Notes: generated by a model not told the origin, from the sequence alone. A DNA stretch of 64,000 bases from Methyloversatilis sp. (GCA_017984755.1 JAGNYW010000010.1:23085-87084), one strand, 5' to 3'. Counted from the first letter of the stretch, positions 53,123 to 63,833 are shown. Numbers and translations are program-made.

Positions 53123-53488
53123 ATGCCAGATTCACCAGCCCCGATGCGCAGCGGGCGCGCCTCTGATCTGCTCGAGCGCGTTCCGCTCGAATCCAGTCTC
53201 GACGCGGTCCTGCTCATCCTCAGATTGTCGGCTCGCTACGGTCCGCTGATGTTCAGACACGGCGAAGATGCAGGTGGAAGCCAGCCGCTATGTCGTCCGG
53301 TCGGCTCTATCGAATTGGCGGAGAACGACGTCAAGCTGGGAGAAATCGCCGGCTGCGAATACTGGATCGCGGCAGGTGCCCTCGAAAAATTGGACCACGA
53401 CAGACTGGTGCTTGATGTGCAGGCTGCGTCGGCAACACAGCCCTCGCCTGCGGCGCTGACCGATAGGTTCGTGCTGCGTCCTGCCTGA
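53123..53488 (+). CDS. DUF779-family protein
   Basis: 121 residues, soluble. It shares the DUF779 pattern: YGPLMFRHGEDAGGSQPLC, VGSIELAENDVKLGEIAGCEYWIA and LVLDVQ ... DRFVLRPA. Family members often neighbour aldehyde or alcohol dehydrogenase genes and carry a double-Cys GGCCDG motif. Here that place reads GEDAGGSQ, so the Cys pair is absent and any metal binding may be lost. No dehydrogenase is adjacent. No strong ribosome-binding site precedes ATG 53123. Confidence 0.65.
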   Translation: MPDSPAPMRSGRASDLLERVPLESSLDAVLLILRLSARYGPLMFRHGEDAGGSQPLCRPVGSIELAENDVKLGEIAGCEYWIAAGALEKLDHDRLVLDVQAASATQPSPAALTDRFVLRPA

Positions 53489-53527
53489 CGGCGCAGGAAC
53501 GACGGTCCCGGCCCAGTCGAACCGGCT

Positions 53528-53719
53528 TCAATCCGACGCGTTGTCAACGCGAAGCGATGGCCTGGCCTGGCAGCCGGCACAGCCCTCGCAGCCTTTGCGG
53601 TCTGCACCCGCAGGCGGGCGAAAGCGAGCGCGCACTACGACAGTCACCTTCCACGCGGCCAATGCGACGACGAGCAGTGCGAACAGATCGGTCAGCACCA
53701 GGATCAGCGAAGCATTCAT
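53528..53719 (-). CDS. FeoB-associated Cys-rich membrane protein
   Basis: 63 residues: one membrane helix (~5-25) and a Cys cluster KGCEGCAGC near 43-50. Its ATG overlaps the feoB stop (ATGA). Small proteins of this type follow feoB in many genomes; they may help ferrous-iron transfer, as FeoC does in enterobacteria, but their function is not proved. Confidence 0.8.
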   Translation of the reverse strand: MNASLILVLTDLFALLVVALAAWKVTVVVRARFRPPAGADRKGCEGCAGCQARPSLRVDNASD

Positions 53720-55584
53720 GTGCAGCATGCCAGCGCGATGCGGTAGGTGATGAAGGCAGCCGCGTAGGCCAGCATGAAGAGATACGACGCCATCAGCAGC
53801 GGCGCGCGCCAGCCGCCGGTTTCACGACGTACCGTCGCAAGCGTGGACAGGCATTGCGGCGCGAACACGTACCAGGCAAGCAACGACAGCGCTGTCGGCA
53901 GGCTCCAGCTTGCGGAAATGATGGGCGCCAGCGCATGTGCCGCATCCTCCGCCGTGGCGGACAGCGCATAGACCGTGCCGAGCGCGCTCACCGCGACCTC
54001 GCGAGCGGCCATACCCGGCACCAGCGCGATGGATATCTGCCAGTTGAAGCCTATCGGTTCGAACAGCGGCAAGAGCAGATGACCGAGCATTCCCGCACAG
54101 CTGTACCCGATCGCAGGCCCGGTGGCATCGGCCGGCGGGGCCGGAAAGGTGGCCATAAACCACAGCACTACCGTCATCGCGAGAATTATTCCGCCCACCC
54201 GCTGCAGGAAGATGAGCACTCGTTGCCAAAGCCCGATGGCAAGGTTGCGCAGCGACGGCCAGTGATAGTCCGGCAGCTCCATCATCAGCGTGTGGTGACG
54301 GTCGCGCGCACCGAAGCGCTTGACCAGCCAGGCGACGCCGATCGCCGACACGATGCCGGCCAGATAGAGCGCAAACAGTACCAGCCCCTGAAGTTCAAGC
54401 CCGCCCGCCACGCTGCGGGCCGGAATGAAGGCGCCGATCAGCAGCGCATAGACCGGCAGCCGGGCCGAACAGGTCATCAGCGGCGCGATCATGATGGTGA
54501 CCCAGCGATCACGCGGGTTCTGGATGGTCCGCGTGGCCATGATGCCCGGTATCGCACAGGCAAAACTGGACAGCAGCGGTATGAAGGAACGACCGGACAG
54601 GCCGACGCCGCCCATCAGGCGATCGAGCAGAAAGGCCGCCCGCGGCAGGTAGCCCGACTCTTCGAGCAGCAGAATGAAGAAGAACAGGATGACGATCTGC
54701 GGCAGGAAGACAAGCACACCTCCCAGTCCGGCAACGATGCCATCGACCAGCAGGCTGCGCAGCAGGCCGTCCGGCAGCAACGCACCGACAGCTTCGCCGA
54801 GCGCCGAGGTCGCCGCTTCGATCCAGCCCATCGGTGCTTCGGCCCACGCGAACACGGCCTGAAAGATCAGGAACAGCAGCAGCACCAGCAGCAACGGGCC
54901 GACCACCGGATGCAGCAGGATGCCGTCGGCGCGCATCGTGAAATCGTGATCCCTGGGGCTGCCCAGACCCAGCGCGTCGAGCATGTCGCGGACACGCCGG
55001 TGATCGTCCTGCGGCGCGGCGTCGTGCGCCGGCGCCAGGGTGCGTATCGGCATTCTGTCGAACCACTGCAGCAATTCATCTGCACCGCCTGCACGCACGG
55101 CCACCGTGGACACGACCGTGACCCCCAGTTCCGCTGACAACCGGGCAACGTCGATGTCGAGGCCCCGGGCGCGCGCCAGATCGGTCATGTTGAGCGCCAC
55201 CATCATCGGCAGGCCAAGACGCTTCAGACCGAGCACCAGACGCAACTGACGCTGCAACTGGGTGGCATCGACCACCGCAACGATCAGGTCAGGGCGCCTT
55301 TCGCCCGGCAGGCGACCGGACAGGACATCGCAGGTGACCTGTTCGTCCGGCGAATGCGGCGTCAGGCTGTAGGTGCCCGGCAGATCGAGCACGGCGAGCG
55401 AGCGCCCGGCCGGCGTGCGCACCCGGCCCTCCTTGCGCTCGACCGTCACACCGGCGTAGTTGGCAACCTTCTGATGATTTCCGGTCAGCAGATTGAACAA
55501 CGCCGTCTTGCCGCAGTTCGGATTGCCCACCAGCGCGATCAGTGCAGGGCCGAGATGCGTCGTGTCGATGACCGCCTGTTTCAT
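53716..55584 (-). CDS. feoB: ferrous iron transporter FeoB
   Basis: 622 residues. N-terminal G domain with G1 GNPNCGKT (20-27), G3 DLPGTYSL and G4 NMTD. After it come a GDI-like helical domain (~175-270) and two Gate segments of membrane helices with conserved Cys (FACAIPGIMATR, MTCSARLPVYALLIGAF). It imports Fe2+ across the inner membrane. The gene follows feoA by 10 bp and overlaps the small Cys-rich gene. At 622 residues it is shorter than E. coli FeoB (about 770) but within the range of the family. Confidence 0.95.
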   Translation of the reverse strand: MKQAVIDTTHLGPALIALVGNPNCGKTALFNLLTGNHQKVANYAGVTVERKEGRVRTPAGRSLAVLDLPGTYSLTPHSPDEQVTCDVLSGRLPGERRPDLIVAVVDATQLQRQLRLVLGLKRLGLPMMVALNMTDLARARGLDIDVARLSAELGVTVVSTVAVRAGGADELLQWFDRMPIRTLAPAHDAAPQDDHRRVRDMLDALGLGSPRDHDFTMRADGILLHPVVGPLLLVLLLFLIFQAVFAWAEAPMGWIEAATSALGEAVGALLPDGLLRSLLVDGIVAGLGGVLVFLPQIVILFFFILLLEESGYLPRAAFLLDRLMGGVGLSGRSFIPLLSSFACAIPGIMATRTIQNPRDRWVTIMIAPLMTCSARLPVYALLIGAFIPARSVAGGLELQGLVLFALYLAGIVSAIGVAWLVKRFGARDRHHTLMMELPDYHWPSLRNLAIGLWQRVLIFLQRVGGIILAMTVVLWFMATFPAPPADATGPAIGYSCAGMLGHLLLPLFEPIGFNWQISIALVPGMAAREVAVSALGTVYALSATAEDAAHALAPIISASWSLPTALSLLAWYVFAPQCLSTLATVRRETGGWRAPLLMASYLFMLAYAAAFITYRIALACCT

Positions 55585-55594
55585 CGCGCACCGT

Positions 55595-55867
55595 TCATGA
55601 CAGCAAGCCGTCTGCCGGCACGACCTGCACGCAGCCCGCCTCAGCCCGGCGCAGCGCGAAGGTCGAACCGCCGACCCTGACCGCAAGCGGCTCGCCACCC
55701 GGCTGACCACGACGCAGCACGCACACCTCTTCTCCCTCGATGAAGCCCAGCTCTCGCAGGCGCAACGGCCACTCAGGCCCCCCCCCTTCGTCACGCACAT
55801 CGACGATGGTCATGACAACGCCGGTCGCGGCATCGCACAGCGGCAGCGCTGAACCTTCACCGCTCAT
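55595..55867 (-). CDS. feoA: FeoA, SH3-like accessory protein of ferrous iron transport
   Basis: 90 residues. SH3-type fold with WPLRLRELGFIEGEEVCVLRRGQPGGEPLAVRVGGSTFALRRAEA and the conserved LRELGF. It binds FeoB and aids transport. ATG 55867 starts MSGEGSALPLCDAATG and is preferred to farther upstream starts that would add low-quality sequence. First gene of feoA-feoB, with a Fur-like site upstream. Confidence 0.88.
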   Translation of the reverse strand: MSGEGSALPLCDAATGVVMTIVDVRDEGGGPEWPLRLRELGFIEGEEVCVLRRGQPGGEPLAVRVGGSTFALRRAEAGCVQVVPADGLLS

Positions 55868-55957
55868 GAGCGGACGGTGGCGCAGATGTTCATCGATGCA
55901 GGAACACGGTGGATGCAGTGGTGCATGTGAGGGCGCACGCCATATGGCGACGTAGAA

Positions 55958-55982
55958 GTTGAGAACTGTTTTCATTCTATCG
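55958..55982 (-). promoter_or_regulatory. possible Fur site upstream of feoA
   Basis: Read on the minus strand, GATAGAATGAAAACAGTTCTC has the spaced AGAA...TTCT symmetry of a weak Fur box. It lies about 90 bp before feoA. No clear -35/-10 pair was seen. Confidence 0.4.
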
Positions 55983-56090
55983 CAGCAAGACAGAACCGGT
56001 CGATCCTGCTGCGAGCCTTTTCCAGCAACAGGATGACCAAAATCAAGATCGCACACGAAGCGATGAAGTTTCAGGTGCAAATAGTATTTT

Positions 56091-56120
56091 AATGGGAATC
56101 ATTATCGTTTATAATTATCT
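56091..56120 (+). promoter_or_regulatory. Fur-box-like operator upstream of the siderophore receptor gene
   Basis: AATGGGAATCATTATCGTTT then ATAATTATC contains GAATCATTATC and TATAATTATC, close to the Fur consensus of repeated NAT(A/T)AT units. TATAAT (56110-56115) may also be the -10. It lies about 100 bp before the receptor start. Confidence 0.75.
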
Positions 56121-56216
56121 CCGCGTGCCTGACACCCATCGTGTCGATCAGCCGCGGACGAGCCAGCCCCACTCTGCAAGCCAGTCCCGATCACCCACAC
56201 ACCAGGACTGACCCAG

Positions 56217-58586
56217 ATGAAAAACACTGCTTCGCCGCAGCCGCTGTCGCTCGCCGCAGCCATGCTCATGGTGCTGTCGACCGGTTCCGCCGCCCAGACA
56301 CCCATCGCATCGGCCGCCACGCCCGACACCCCAGCTGCCACATTGCCCGAGATCGAAGTGCGCGACGCGCGCGAGCGGCCCAACTCGCCCAATGACGGAT
56401 ATCAGTCCGGCATCGTCCGATCGGCGAAGACGAAGCAGCTCGCCAAGGATATTCCGCAGGCCATCACAACGGTGACCGAGCAACTCATGCTCGACAGCAA
56501 CGCCGATACGATGAAGAGCGCGCTGCGTCACGTCGCCGGCCTCACCTTCAATTCGGGCGAAGGCGGCCGCATCGGCGACAACATCATGCTGCGCGGCTTC
56601 TATTCCTTCGGCGACCTGTATCTGGACGGTATCCGGGATGTGGCGCAGTACAACCGCGAAACCTTCCACGTCGAGCAGATCGACGTGCTGCGCGGTTCGG
56701 CGGCCATGCTGTTCGGCCGCGGTCAGGCAGGCGGCGTGATCAACCGGGTCAGCAAGCAGCCCGGGCTGGTCGATCGCACCGAGGTGTCGGCAACCGTGGG
56801 CAGTTTCGACTATGGCCGTGTGACCGCCGATGTGAACAAGGTGCTGGGCGAGAACATGGCACTGCGCATCAGTGCGATGAAGACCGATGCAGGAAGTTCG
56901 AGACGCGGCGTCGAATCCGAACGGGAAGGCCTCGCGCCGACCTTGCGCTGGGGCATAGGCACCGCGGACGAGTTCTCTCTCGGCTACCTTTATCTCACGA
57001 CCGACAACGTGCCCGACTACGGTGTGCCCTTCATCAGCCGCCCCGGCACGATCACCCGCACTCAGGTGACGCGCCGACCGATCGATGTGCCGGCCAGCCG
57101 CTTCTACGGCACCTCGTCCGACTACGAACAGAACGACACGCAGATCGGCACCGGCATCTGGACGCACCGCTTTTCGCAGGACACCGAATTGCGCACCGTC
57201 GCACGCTTCGCCGATTACAAACGCGATCTGTGGGCCGTTGCGCCACGCCTGCCGGGTGGCGCAACCACCGCTACGGTCACCGACGCCACGGCGATCACGC
57301 GTGGTCGACAGGCGCGCGGAGGGCAGGAGAACACCTACACCCTGCAGAGTGACCTGACCACGAAGTTCGACCTTGGCGGAATGAAGCACGAAGCACTGTT
57401 CGGGCTCGAACTGCTGCGGGAGAAAGCGGATCGCTGGGCCTACACGTCGATCAATGTGACCGCTCCGAACACCACAGTGGGCGATCCGGACCCGGATGCC
57501 ACCGTACCCGTCGGCTACGGCAACCGCATCCGTTTCAATCCAGCCGGTTACGAGGGTGACTCGATCGGCCTTTATGCACAGGACCAGATCGAATTCATGC
57601 CGCACTGGAAACTGCTGCTCGGCGCCCGTCACGACCGCATGGACGCCGATTACTACACGCTGAATTCCACCACGCTGGCGACGACCGACTTCAACCTGAA
57701 GTACAACGAGTGGAGCTGGCGCAGCGGCCTGCTGTATCAGCCGACCGACCTGTCCACGTACTACTTCGCGTGGAGCGACTCGTTCAACCCGACGGCCGAT
57801 CTCTATCAGCTGAACAACAACGTCCGCTATGACGCCGAGCGCAGCCGCACGCTCGAACTGGGCATCAAGTGGGAACTGTTCGACGGGGCGCTGTCGCTGC
57901 GCACCGCGCTGTACCGCGCCACCAAATTCAACGAGCGCAACACCGACCTCGAACAGGCCAATTCGGCAGTCCTGTCGAAGGAACGACATACCGACGGCTT
58001 CGAGATCGAAGCTGCAGGTCGCATCACGCCCGACTGGGATGTATTTGCCGGCGTCGCGCTGATGCGCGCCGAAATCGACGAGCAGTTCGAGGGCGAACTT
58101 CTGGGTACCTTCGCGCAGGTATCCGGCGGGGCTTTCGCCGCCGGGCAGGCTGCCAACGCCGCACGACCCGTCTATCGCGGCCGCTACAACCCGAACAGTC
58201 TGGGCGCCACGCCGCGCAACACGCCGGACTGGACCCTCAATCTGTGGACCACCTACCGCCTGACACCGGCGTGGCGCGCCGGCGTGGGCGTCGAGGCGAA
58301 GGGATCGCGCCTGGCCTACGGTATCGGCCAGTGCGACTCGGCAACGCAGAACGCGACTTCCGGCCTGTGGAGCTACAGCGCCTGCGCGCCGATCGCGCAG
58401 GGCCGCGCGCCGAGCTTCTTCCGCACCGACCTCATGCTGGCATGGGAACAGCCGCGCTACGACGTGAAGCTGAACGTACTCAACGTGTTCAACAAACGCT
58501 ACTACGAAGCGCTGTATGAAAACGGCGGCTTCGCGGTACCCGGCACGGAGCGCGCGTTCCAGCTGACCGCCACGGTCCGGTTCTGA
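56217..58586 (+). CDS. TonB-dependent siderophore receptor (catecholate Fiu/BfrD-like)
   Basis: 789 residues: signal peptide (MKNTASPQPLSLAAAMLMVL, cleavage near SAA), plug domain (~60-170; IPQAITTVTEQLM, RGFYSFGDLYLDGIRD, VEQIDVLRGSAAMLFGRGQAGG), then a 22-strand barrel ending in Phe (QLTATVRF). The plug and the LGFGRGQAGGVINRVSKQP-type segment match the catecholate receptor group. It imports ferric siderophores with energy from TonB-ExbB-ExbD. The Fur-like operator upstream predicts induction by iron limitation. No siderophore biosynthesis genes are in the window. Confidence 0.92.
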   Translation: MKNTASPQPLSLAAAMLMVLSTGSAAQTPIASAATPDTPAATLPEIEVRDARERPNSPNDGYQSGIVRSAKTKQLAKDIPQAITTVTEQLMLDSNADTMKSALRHVAGLTFNSGEGGRIGDNIMLRGFYSFGDLYLDGIRDVAQYNRETFHVEQIDVLRGSAAMLFGRGQAGGVINRVSKQPGLVDRTEVSATVGSFDYGRVTADVNKVLGENMALRISAMKTDAGSSRRGVESEREGLAPTLRWGIGTADEFSLGYLYLTTDNVPDYGVPFISRPGTITRTQVTRRPIDVPASRFYGTSSDYEQNDTQIGTGIWTHRFSQDTELRTVARFADYKRDLWAVAPRLPGGATTATVTDATAITRGRQARGGQENTYTLQSDLTTKFDLGGMKHEALFGLELLREKADRWAYTSINVTAPNTTVGDPDPDATVPVGYGNRIRFNPAGYEGDSIGLYAQDQIEFMPHWKLLLGARHDRMDADYYTLNSTTLATTDFNLKYNEWSWRSGLLYQPTDLSTYYFAWSDSFNPTADLYQLNNNVRYDAERSRTLELGIKWELFDGALSLRTALYRATKFNERNTDLEQANSAVLSKERHTDGFEIEAAGRITPDWDVFAGVALMRAEIDEQFEGELLGTFAQVSGGAFAAGQAANAARPVYRGRYNPNSLGATPRNTPDWTLNLWTTYRLTPAWRAGVGVEAKGSRLAYGIGQCDSATQNATSGLWSYSACAPIAQGRAPSFFRTDLMLAWEQPRYDVKLNVLNVFNKRYYEALYENGGFAVPGTERAFQLTATVRF

Positions 58587-58622
58587 TCGAGCGGAACTGG
58601 CGCTGCAGTCGGCACCGCAGCG

Positions 58623-59693
58623 TCAGTCCGGCGACAGCCAGCGTCGTCCGTCGGAGGTCCACTTGAACCGCTTCCAGCCGGCATCACCGACGCTGCAGAG
58701 ACCGTAGCGGAACAGCGTCGCCTCACGCCCGGGAATCTCGAATCTCAGATCGCGGAAGCTGGCGCAACGGGCCGACCCACTGTTCTCCGCATGGTCGAGT
58801 ACCGGAAACATGGAGAACCAGCGGTAGAAGGCGAAGTCCTCCGCGCTCCATACGGCACGCGCCAGCTCGCGCATGCCGTCCTCGCCGAAACGTTCGCGCA
58901 CCTGCCACTGCGCCATCGAAACCGGCCGGTAAGGGGCGGAGAAGCGTCGGATGAAGGAGTCGTCCGGGCCCGCCGCGAGCAATTCGGTGCGGCGCGTGTT
59001 GATGTGCGCGAAGTGATAGCGCTCGCCGTCGAACACGATGGCTGTCCAGTTGAACGGCGAGGCCGGGCGCGGCGCGGCATCGATCGACACCGCCGCGATG
59101 CCCTGCGCTGCCGCGTAATCGCGCGCGACGTCGATGGCCTCCGATCGTCCGAGCGCACCGACACCGATCCACGCGCAGGTCGCCAGCAACCCGACCGCTG
59201 CCGGTACGCGGCTGCGCCGCCACAGGGCACTGGCCAGCAGTCCGGCCACCAGTGCGCCGGTCAGCGGCAGGTCGATGATGAAGGTGGTACCGAATCCGAA
59301 ACGCCGGTCCGACAGCGGCGCGAGAATCATCGTACCGAACTGCGTGATGAGGTCGCCCGCGATATGGATGGCCAGCCCGGCGCACGCGACGGCGTAGAAG
59401 GCGCGCCAGTCGACACCCGATGCACGAAGCTTCGGCATCCTTGACATCAGCCAGGCGATCAGCCCGGCCCACAGCGGCAGCATGAGCACCGAGTGCGTGA
59501 CACCGCGATGCCCCCGCAGGTAGGCCAGATCGGATACGTAGCCCAGCACGAAATCGAGATCCGGAAACGTGGCCGCGGCGGCGCCGGCCACCACCATGTG
59601 CCAGACACGGGGGCCGGGTCGGACCGGATCGGGCGCTCGCGCAATCAGTCGTCCGAGCAGCGCGCCGGACAGGGCGTGGGTGAGTGTGTCCAA
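58623..59693 (-). CDS. YdjM/DUF457-family membrane protein (predicted metal-dependent hydrolase)
   Basis: 356 residues. N-terminal motif LDTLTHALSGALLGR, then FPDLDFVLGYVSDLAYLRGHRGVTHS and HIAGDLITQFG: the His/Asp residues of the YdjM (LexA-regulated in E. coli) family, thought to bind metal, lie among four or five membrane helices. The C-terminal half (~190-356) is soluble and without a named domain. TTG 59693 is the start that gives the usual N-terminus; no ATG fits as well. Function is unproved. Confidence 0.75.
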   Translation of the reverse strand: MDTLTHALSGALLGRLIARAPDPVRPGPRVWHMVVAGAAAATFPDLDFVLGYVSDLAYLRGHRGVTHSVLMLPLWAGLIAWLMSRMPKLRASGVDWRAFYAVACAGLAIHIAGDLITQFGTMILAPLSDRRFGFGTTFIIDLPLTGALVAGLLASALWRRSRVPAAVGLLATCAWIGVGALGRSEAIDVARDYAAAQGIAAVSIDAAPRPASPFNWTAIVFDGERYHFAHINTRRTELLAAGPDDSFIRRFSAPYRPVSMAQWQVRERFGEDGMRELARAVWSAEDFAFYRWFSMFPVLDHAENSGSARCASFRDLRFEIPGREATLFRYGLCSVGDAGWKRFKWTSDGRRWLSPD

Positions 59694-59880
59694 TTGGAGG
59701 CAGATCTTGTTGGCAGATGGCTGATTTCGGAGGATGGGCGCAGGTTCCGGCAACACCGCGACAAAGGCGTCGGGTTGTCTCGGGATGATGGACCGACATG
59801 GCGCCATAACGTTTCGCCTGTGGCGCAGTGCACAACCTGCGGACGTATAATGCCGTCCCGAACACCTCTGTGGCTTGTTG

Positions 59881-62800
59881 ATGGAATCCGCTACCGCGCA
59901 CATCGATCTGCACACTTCGCGCGAACCTGTCCGACTGCGCGAAATACCCTACAACTACACCTCGCTGTCGGATCGCGAAATCGTGATCCGGCTGCTCGGT
60001 GCGCCGCTCTGGGACACCCTGTGCAGCCTGCGTGACGAGCGGCTCACCGGTCGGTCTGCCCGCATGCTGTACGAGGTGCTGGGTGACATCTGGGTGGTGC
60101 AGCGGAACCCCTACCTCGAGGATGACCTTCTCGACAATCCCAAGCGGCAGGACGCGCTGGTGGGTGCGATGCATCATCGACTGGGAGAAATCGAACAGCG
60201 ACGTCAACGCACCGGCGACGCTGCCACGCTCGAACGGGACCGCAGGGTGGGCGAACTGCTCGCAGCCGCACGGACGGCAGTCAATTCGTTTGCCGCCCGC
60301 TTCGCCGAAGTGCGGCAGCTGCGCAAGCGCATCGTGAAGACACTGGGGCGCCACACGCGCGAAGCGAACATCGCGTTCGACGGTCTGGCGCGCGTGTCCC
60401 ATGTGACAGACGCAACCGACTGGCGGGTCGAATATCCGCTGGTCGTGCTCTATCCGGATACCGAAGATGAAATCGCACCGCTGGTGCGTGGCTGCATCGA
60501 ACTCGGACTGACCATCATCCCGCGCGGCGGCGGCACCGGCTACACGGGGAGCGCCGTCCCGCTGACCGCCATGTCGGCCGTCATCAATACCGAAAAGCTG
60601 ATCGATATCGGCCCGGTCGAGACGACCGTGCTGCCCGGTCTTTCGGCGCCCTGCGCCACCGTCCTGACCGGCGCAGGCGTGGTGACGCGGCGTGTGATGG
60701 ACGCCGCCGAACACGCCGGCCTCGTGTTCGCCTGCGACCCGACTTCGGCCGATGCATCGTGCATCGGCGGCAACATCGCCACCAATGCCGGCGGCAAGAA
60801 AGCCGTGCTGTGGGGCACCGCACTGGACAATCTCGCCTCGTGGCGCATGGTCGATGCCGATGGCTGGCCGCTGGAGATCACCCGCCTCGACCACAACCTC
60901 GGCAAGATTCACGATGCACCGATGGTGCGCTTCTCGATCCAGCGCTACGAGGTCGATGGCCGCACGCCGCGCGGCGCGGCCGAGCTGCTCGAGGTGCCGG
61001 GTGCGCGCTTTCGCAAGGAAGGTCTGGGCAAGGATGTGACCGACAAGTTCCTGTCCGGTCTGCCGGGCGTGCAGAAGGAAGGTTGCGACGGCCTGATCAC
61101 CAGCGCGCGCTGGATCCTGCACAAGCTGCCGGCCGTCACGCGCACCGTGTGCCTGGAATTCTTCGGTCAGGTGCGCGAAGCCGTGCCGGCCATCGTGGAG
61201 ATCAAGGACTACCTCGACAACCTGCCGAAAGCAGGCAACGCACGCGTACTGCTGGCCGGCCTCGAACATCTCGACGAACGCTACGTGCGCGCGGTCGGCT
61301 ATGCCACCAAGGCGCGCCGCCATGGCAGGCCGAAGATGGTGCTGATCGGCGACATCGTGGGCGACGACGAAACGACGGTCATGTCGGCGGCGTCCGAAGT
61401 CGTGCGCCTGTGCAACCAGCGCGGCGCCGAAGGCTTCATCGCCGTGTCCGCCGAATCGCGCAAGTCCTTCTGGCTCGACCGCGCCCGCACCGCTGCCATC
61501 GCACGTCACACCAACGCCTTCAAGATCAACGAGGACGTGGTGATTCCGCTGCCGCGCATGGGCGATTACTGCGACGGCATCGAGCGCATCAACATCGAAC
61601 TGTCGATCGCCAGCAAGCTGCGTCTGTGCGATGCGCTGAGCGGCTTCCTGCGCGGCGACCTGCCGCTGCATGTCGGCGACGCCAACCTCGACCCGACCGA
61701 ACTGATCGGCGACCGCCGCACGCAGGCGCTGCAGCAGGTCGGCGCCATCCGCGGTCGCTGGCAGTGGCTGATGGACAACCTCGACATGCCGCTGGAGCGC
61801 GCCGAGGCAGTCGCACGGTCGCTCGGCGTCAAAATCGGCCCGCTGCTCAACCGCGCCGCGTCGCCCACGCTGTTCCACCGTCTGCAAGATTATTCGGTGC
61901 GCGTGTCGTGGAAGGCGGAACTGAAGCCGCTGCTCGACGAAATCTTCGATGGTGCGATGTATCGCCCCATCGTCGAGCGCATCGAAGCCATCCAGAAGGA
62001 GGTGCTGCGCAGCCGCGTGTTCGTGGCGCTGCACATGCACGCGGGCGACGGCAATGTGCACACCAATATCCCGGTCAATTCCGACAACTACGACATGCTG
62101 CAGGAGGCCAATGCAGCCGTCGCCCGCATCATGGCGCTGGCGCGCTCGCTGGGCGGCGTGATTTCGGGCGAGCACGGCATCGGCATCACCAAGCTCGAAT
62201 ACCTGACCGCCGACGAACTGGCGCCTTTCATCGACTACAAGCAGCGCGTCGATCCCCGGGGCCATTTCAACGCCGGCAAACTGCTGCCCGGCGGCGACCT
62301 GTCGCGCGCCTACACACCGTCCTTCTCGCTGCTCGGCACCGAGTCGCTGATCATGGAAATGAGCGATGTCGGGCAGATAGCGACCTCCATCAAGGACTGC
62401 CTGCGCTGCGGCAAGTGCAAACCGGTGTGCGCGACCCACGTACCGCGCGCCAACCTGCTGTATTCGCCGCGCAACAAGATTCTCGCCACCTCGCTGCTGA
62501 TAGAAGCCTTCCTTTACGAAGAGCAGACGCGGCGCGGCGTATCGCTGCGCCATTTCGACGAATTCAGCGACGTCGCCGACCACTGTACGGTGTGTCACAA
62601 GTGCGCCAACCCCTGTCCGGTCGACATCGACTTCGGCGACGTGTCGATCGCGATGCGCAATGCGCTGCGCAAGCAGGGCAAGCGCAAGTTCAACCCTGGC
62701 ACCGCCGCGTCGATGGCCTTCCTGAATGCCACCGATCCGGCCACCATCAAGGCGCTGCGCGTAGCGATGATGGGCATCGGCTACAAGGCACAGCGGCTCG

Positions 62801-63816
62801 GTCACACGGTGGGCAAGGCGCTCGGCCTGCTCGACCGGCAGACGAAGAATCCGCCACCCACGCTGGGACGGCCGCCGATCAAGTCGCAGGTCATCCACTT
62901 CATCAACAAGCCGATGCCGGGAAAGCTGCCGAAACGCACGTCACGCGCGCTGCTCGACATCGAGGACGCCGCCGTGGTGCCGGTCATCCGTGATCCGAAA
63001 CGGGCCGCGGACGAACAGGAAGCGGTGTTCTATTTCCCCGGCTGCGGGTCCGAGCGCCTGTTCTCGCAGGTCGGTCTGGCCACGCAGGCCATGCTCTATC
63101 ACGTCGGCGCGCAGACGGTGCTGCCGCCGGGCTACCTGTGCTGCGGCTATCCGCAGACCGCAGGCGGCGATGCGGAGAAGGGGCAACAGATCAGCACGTC
63201 CAACCGCGTACTGTTCCACCGCGTCGCCAACACGCTGAATTATCTCGATATCAAGACCGTCATCGTGTCGTGCGGAACCTGCATGGACCAGCTGCAGAAG
63301 TACGAATTCGACAAGATCTTCCCTGGTTGCCGGCTGCTCGACATCCACGAATACCTGATGGAAAAGGGCGTGAAGCTCGAAGGCGTCCAGGGCGTGCGCT
63401 ACATGTATCACGACCCCTGCCATACGCCGATGAAGACGCACGCGCCGATGAAGGTCGTCAACCAGCTCATCGGCACCGCCGACGGCAGCAAGGTCACGCT
63501 GAACGACCGCTGCTGCGGCGAAAGCGGCACGCTCGCGGTCAGCCGGCCGGACATTTCGACCCAGGTGCGCTTCCGCAAGGAAGCCGAAATGCGCAAGGGT
63601 GCCGGCGCGCTGCGCGCCGACGGCTTCACCGGCGACGTGAAGATCCTGACCTCGTGTCCGTCCTGCCTGCAGGGTCTGTCGCGTTACGACAACGACAGCG
63701 CCACGCAGGCCGACTACATCGTGGTCGAAATGGCGCGCCACCTGCTCGGTGCGGACTGGGCCGAGCGCTACATCGACCAGGCGAACAACGGCGGCATCGA
63801 GCGCGTCCTGCTGTGA
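59881..63816 (+). CDS. large FAD/Fe-S oxidoreductase fusion (DUF3683, D-lactate dehydrogenase-like + heterodisulfide-reductase-like)
   Basis: 1312 residues. N-terminal DUF3683 part (~1-140); FAD-binding PCMH domain (~170-400; [32 protein letters not shown]); FAD-oxidase C-terminal domain (~430-800, ending [26 protein letters not shown]); a [4Fe-4S] pair domain ([14 protein letters not shown] and [14 protein letters not shown], ~845-925); then two CCG-type Cys-rich domains ([45 protein letters not shown]). It resembles GlcD/GlcF or Dld fused in one chain, oxidising a 2-hydroxy acid and passing electrons to quinones. ATG 59881 is preferred to the TTG six bases earlier. It is a single gene. Confidence 0.88.
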   Translation: MESATAHIDLHTSREPVRLREIPYNYTSLSDREIVIRLLGAPLWDTLCSLRDERLTGRSARMLYEVLGDIWVVQRNPYLEDDLLDNPKRQDALVGAMHHRLGEIEQRRQRTGDAATLERDRRVGELLAAARTAVNSFAARFAEVRQLRKRIVKTLGRHTREANIAFDGLARVSHVTDATDWRVEYPLVVLYPDTEDEIAPLVRGCIELGLTIIPRGGGTGYTGSAVPLTAMSAVINTEKLIDIGPVETTVLPGLSAPCATVLTGAGVVTRRVMDAAEHAGLVFACDPTSADASCIGGNIATNAGGKKAVLWGTALDNLASWRMVDADGWPLEITRLDHNLGKIHDAPMVRFSIQRYEVDGRTPRGAAELLEVPGARFRKEGLGKDVTDKFLSGLPGVQKEGCDGLITSARWILHKLPAVTRTVCLEFFGQVREAVPAIVEIKDYLDNLPKAGNARVLLAGLEHLDERYVRAVGYATKARRHGRPKMVLIGDIVGDDETTVMSAASEVVRLCNQRGAEGFIAVSAESRKSFWLDRARTAAIARHTNAFKINEDVVIPLPRMGDYCDGIERINIELSIASKLRLCDALSGFLRGDLPLHVGDANLDPTELIGDRRTQALQQVGAIRGRWQWLMDNLDMPLERAEAVARSLGVKIGPLLNRAASPTLFHRLQDYSVRVSWKAELKPLLDEIFDGAMYRPIVERIEAIQKEVLRSRVFVALHMHAGDGNVHTNIPVNSDNYDMLQEANAAVARIMALARSLGGVISGEHGIGITKLEYLTADELAPFIDYKQRVDPRGHFNAGKLLPGGDLSRAYTPSFSLLGTESLIMEMSDVGQIATSIKDCLRCGKCKPVCATHVPRANLLYSPRNKILATSLLIEAFLYEEQTRRGVSLRHFDEFSDVADHCTVCHKCANPCPVDIDFGDVSIAMRNALRKQGKRKFNPGTAASMAFLNATDPATIKALRVAMMGIGYKAQRLGHTVGKALGLLDRQTKNPPPTLGRPPIKSQVIHFINKPMPGKLPKRTSRALLDIEDAAVVPVIRDPKRAADEQEAVFYFPGCGSERLFSQVGLATQAMLYHVGAQTVLPPGYLCCGYPQTAGGDAEKGQQISTSNRVLFHRVANTLNYLDIKTVIVSCGTCMDQLQKYEFDKIFPGCRLLDIHEYLMEKGVKLEGVQGVRYMYHDPCHTPMKTHAPMKVVNQLIGTADGSKVTLNDRCCGESGTLAVSRPDISTQVRFRKEAEMRKGAGALRADGFTGDVKILTSCPSCLQGLSRYDNDSATQADYIVVEMARHLLGADWAERYIDQANNGGIERVLL

Positions 63817-63833
63817 AGCATGCATTCGGCTCG

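Noticed and set aside
58723-62898. 1391-codon open frame on the minus strand
   Set aside because: Shadow of the plus-strand FAD/Fe-S oxidoreductase and the membrane protein gene. Its translation is low-complexity, rich in His, Arg, Gln and Val, and has no domains.
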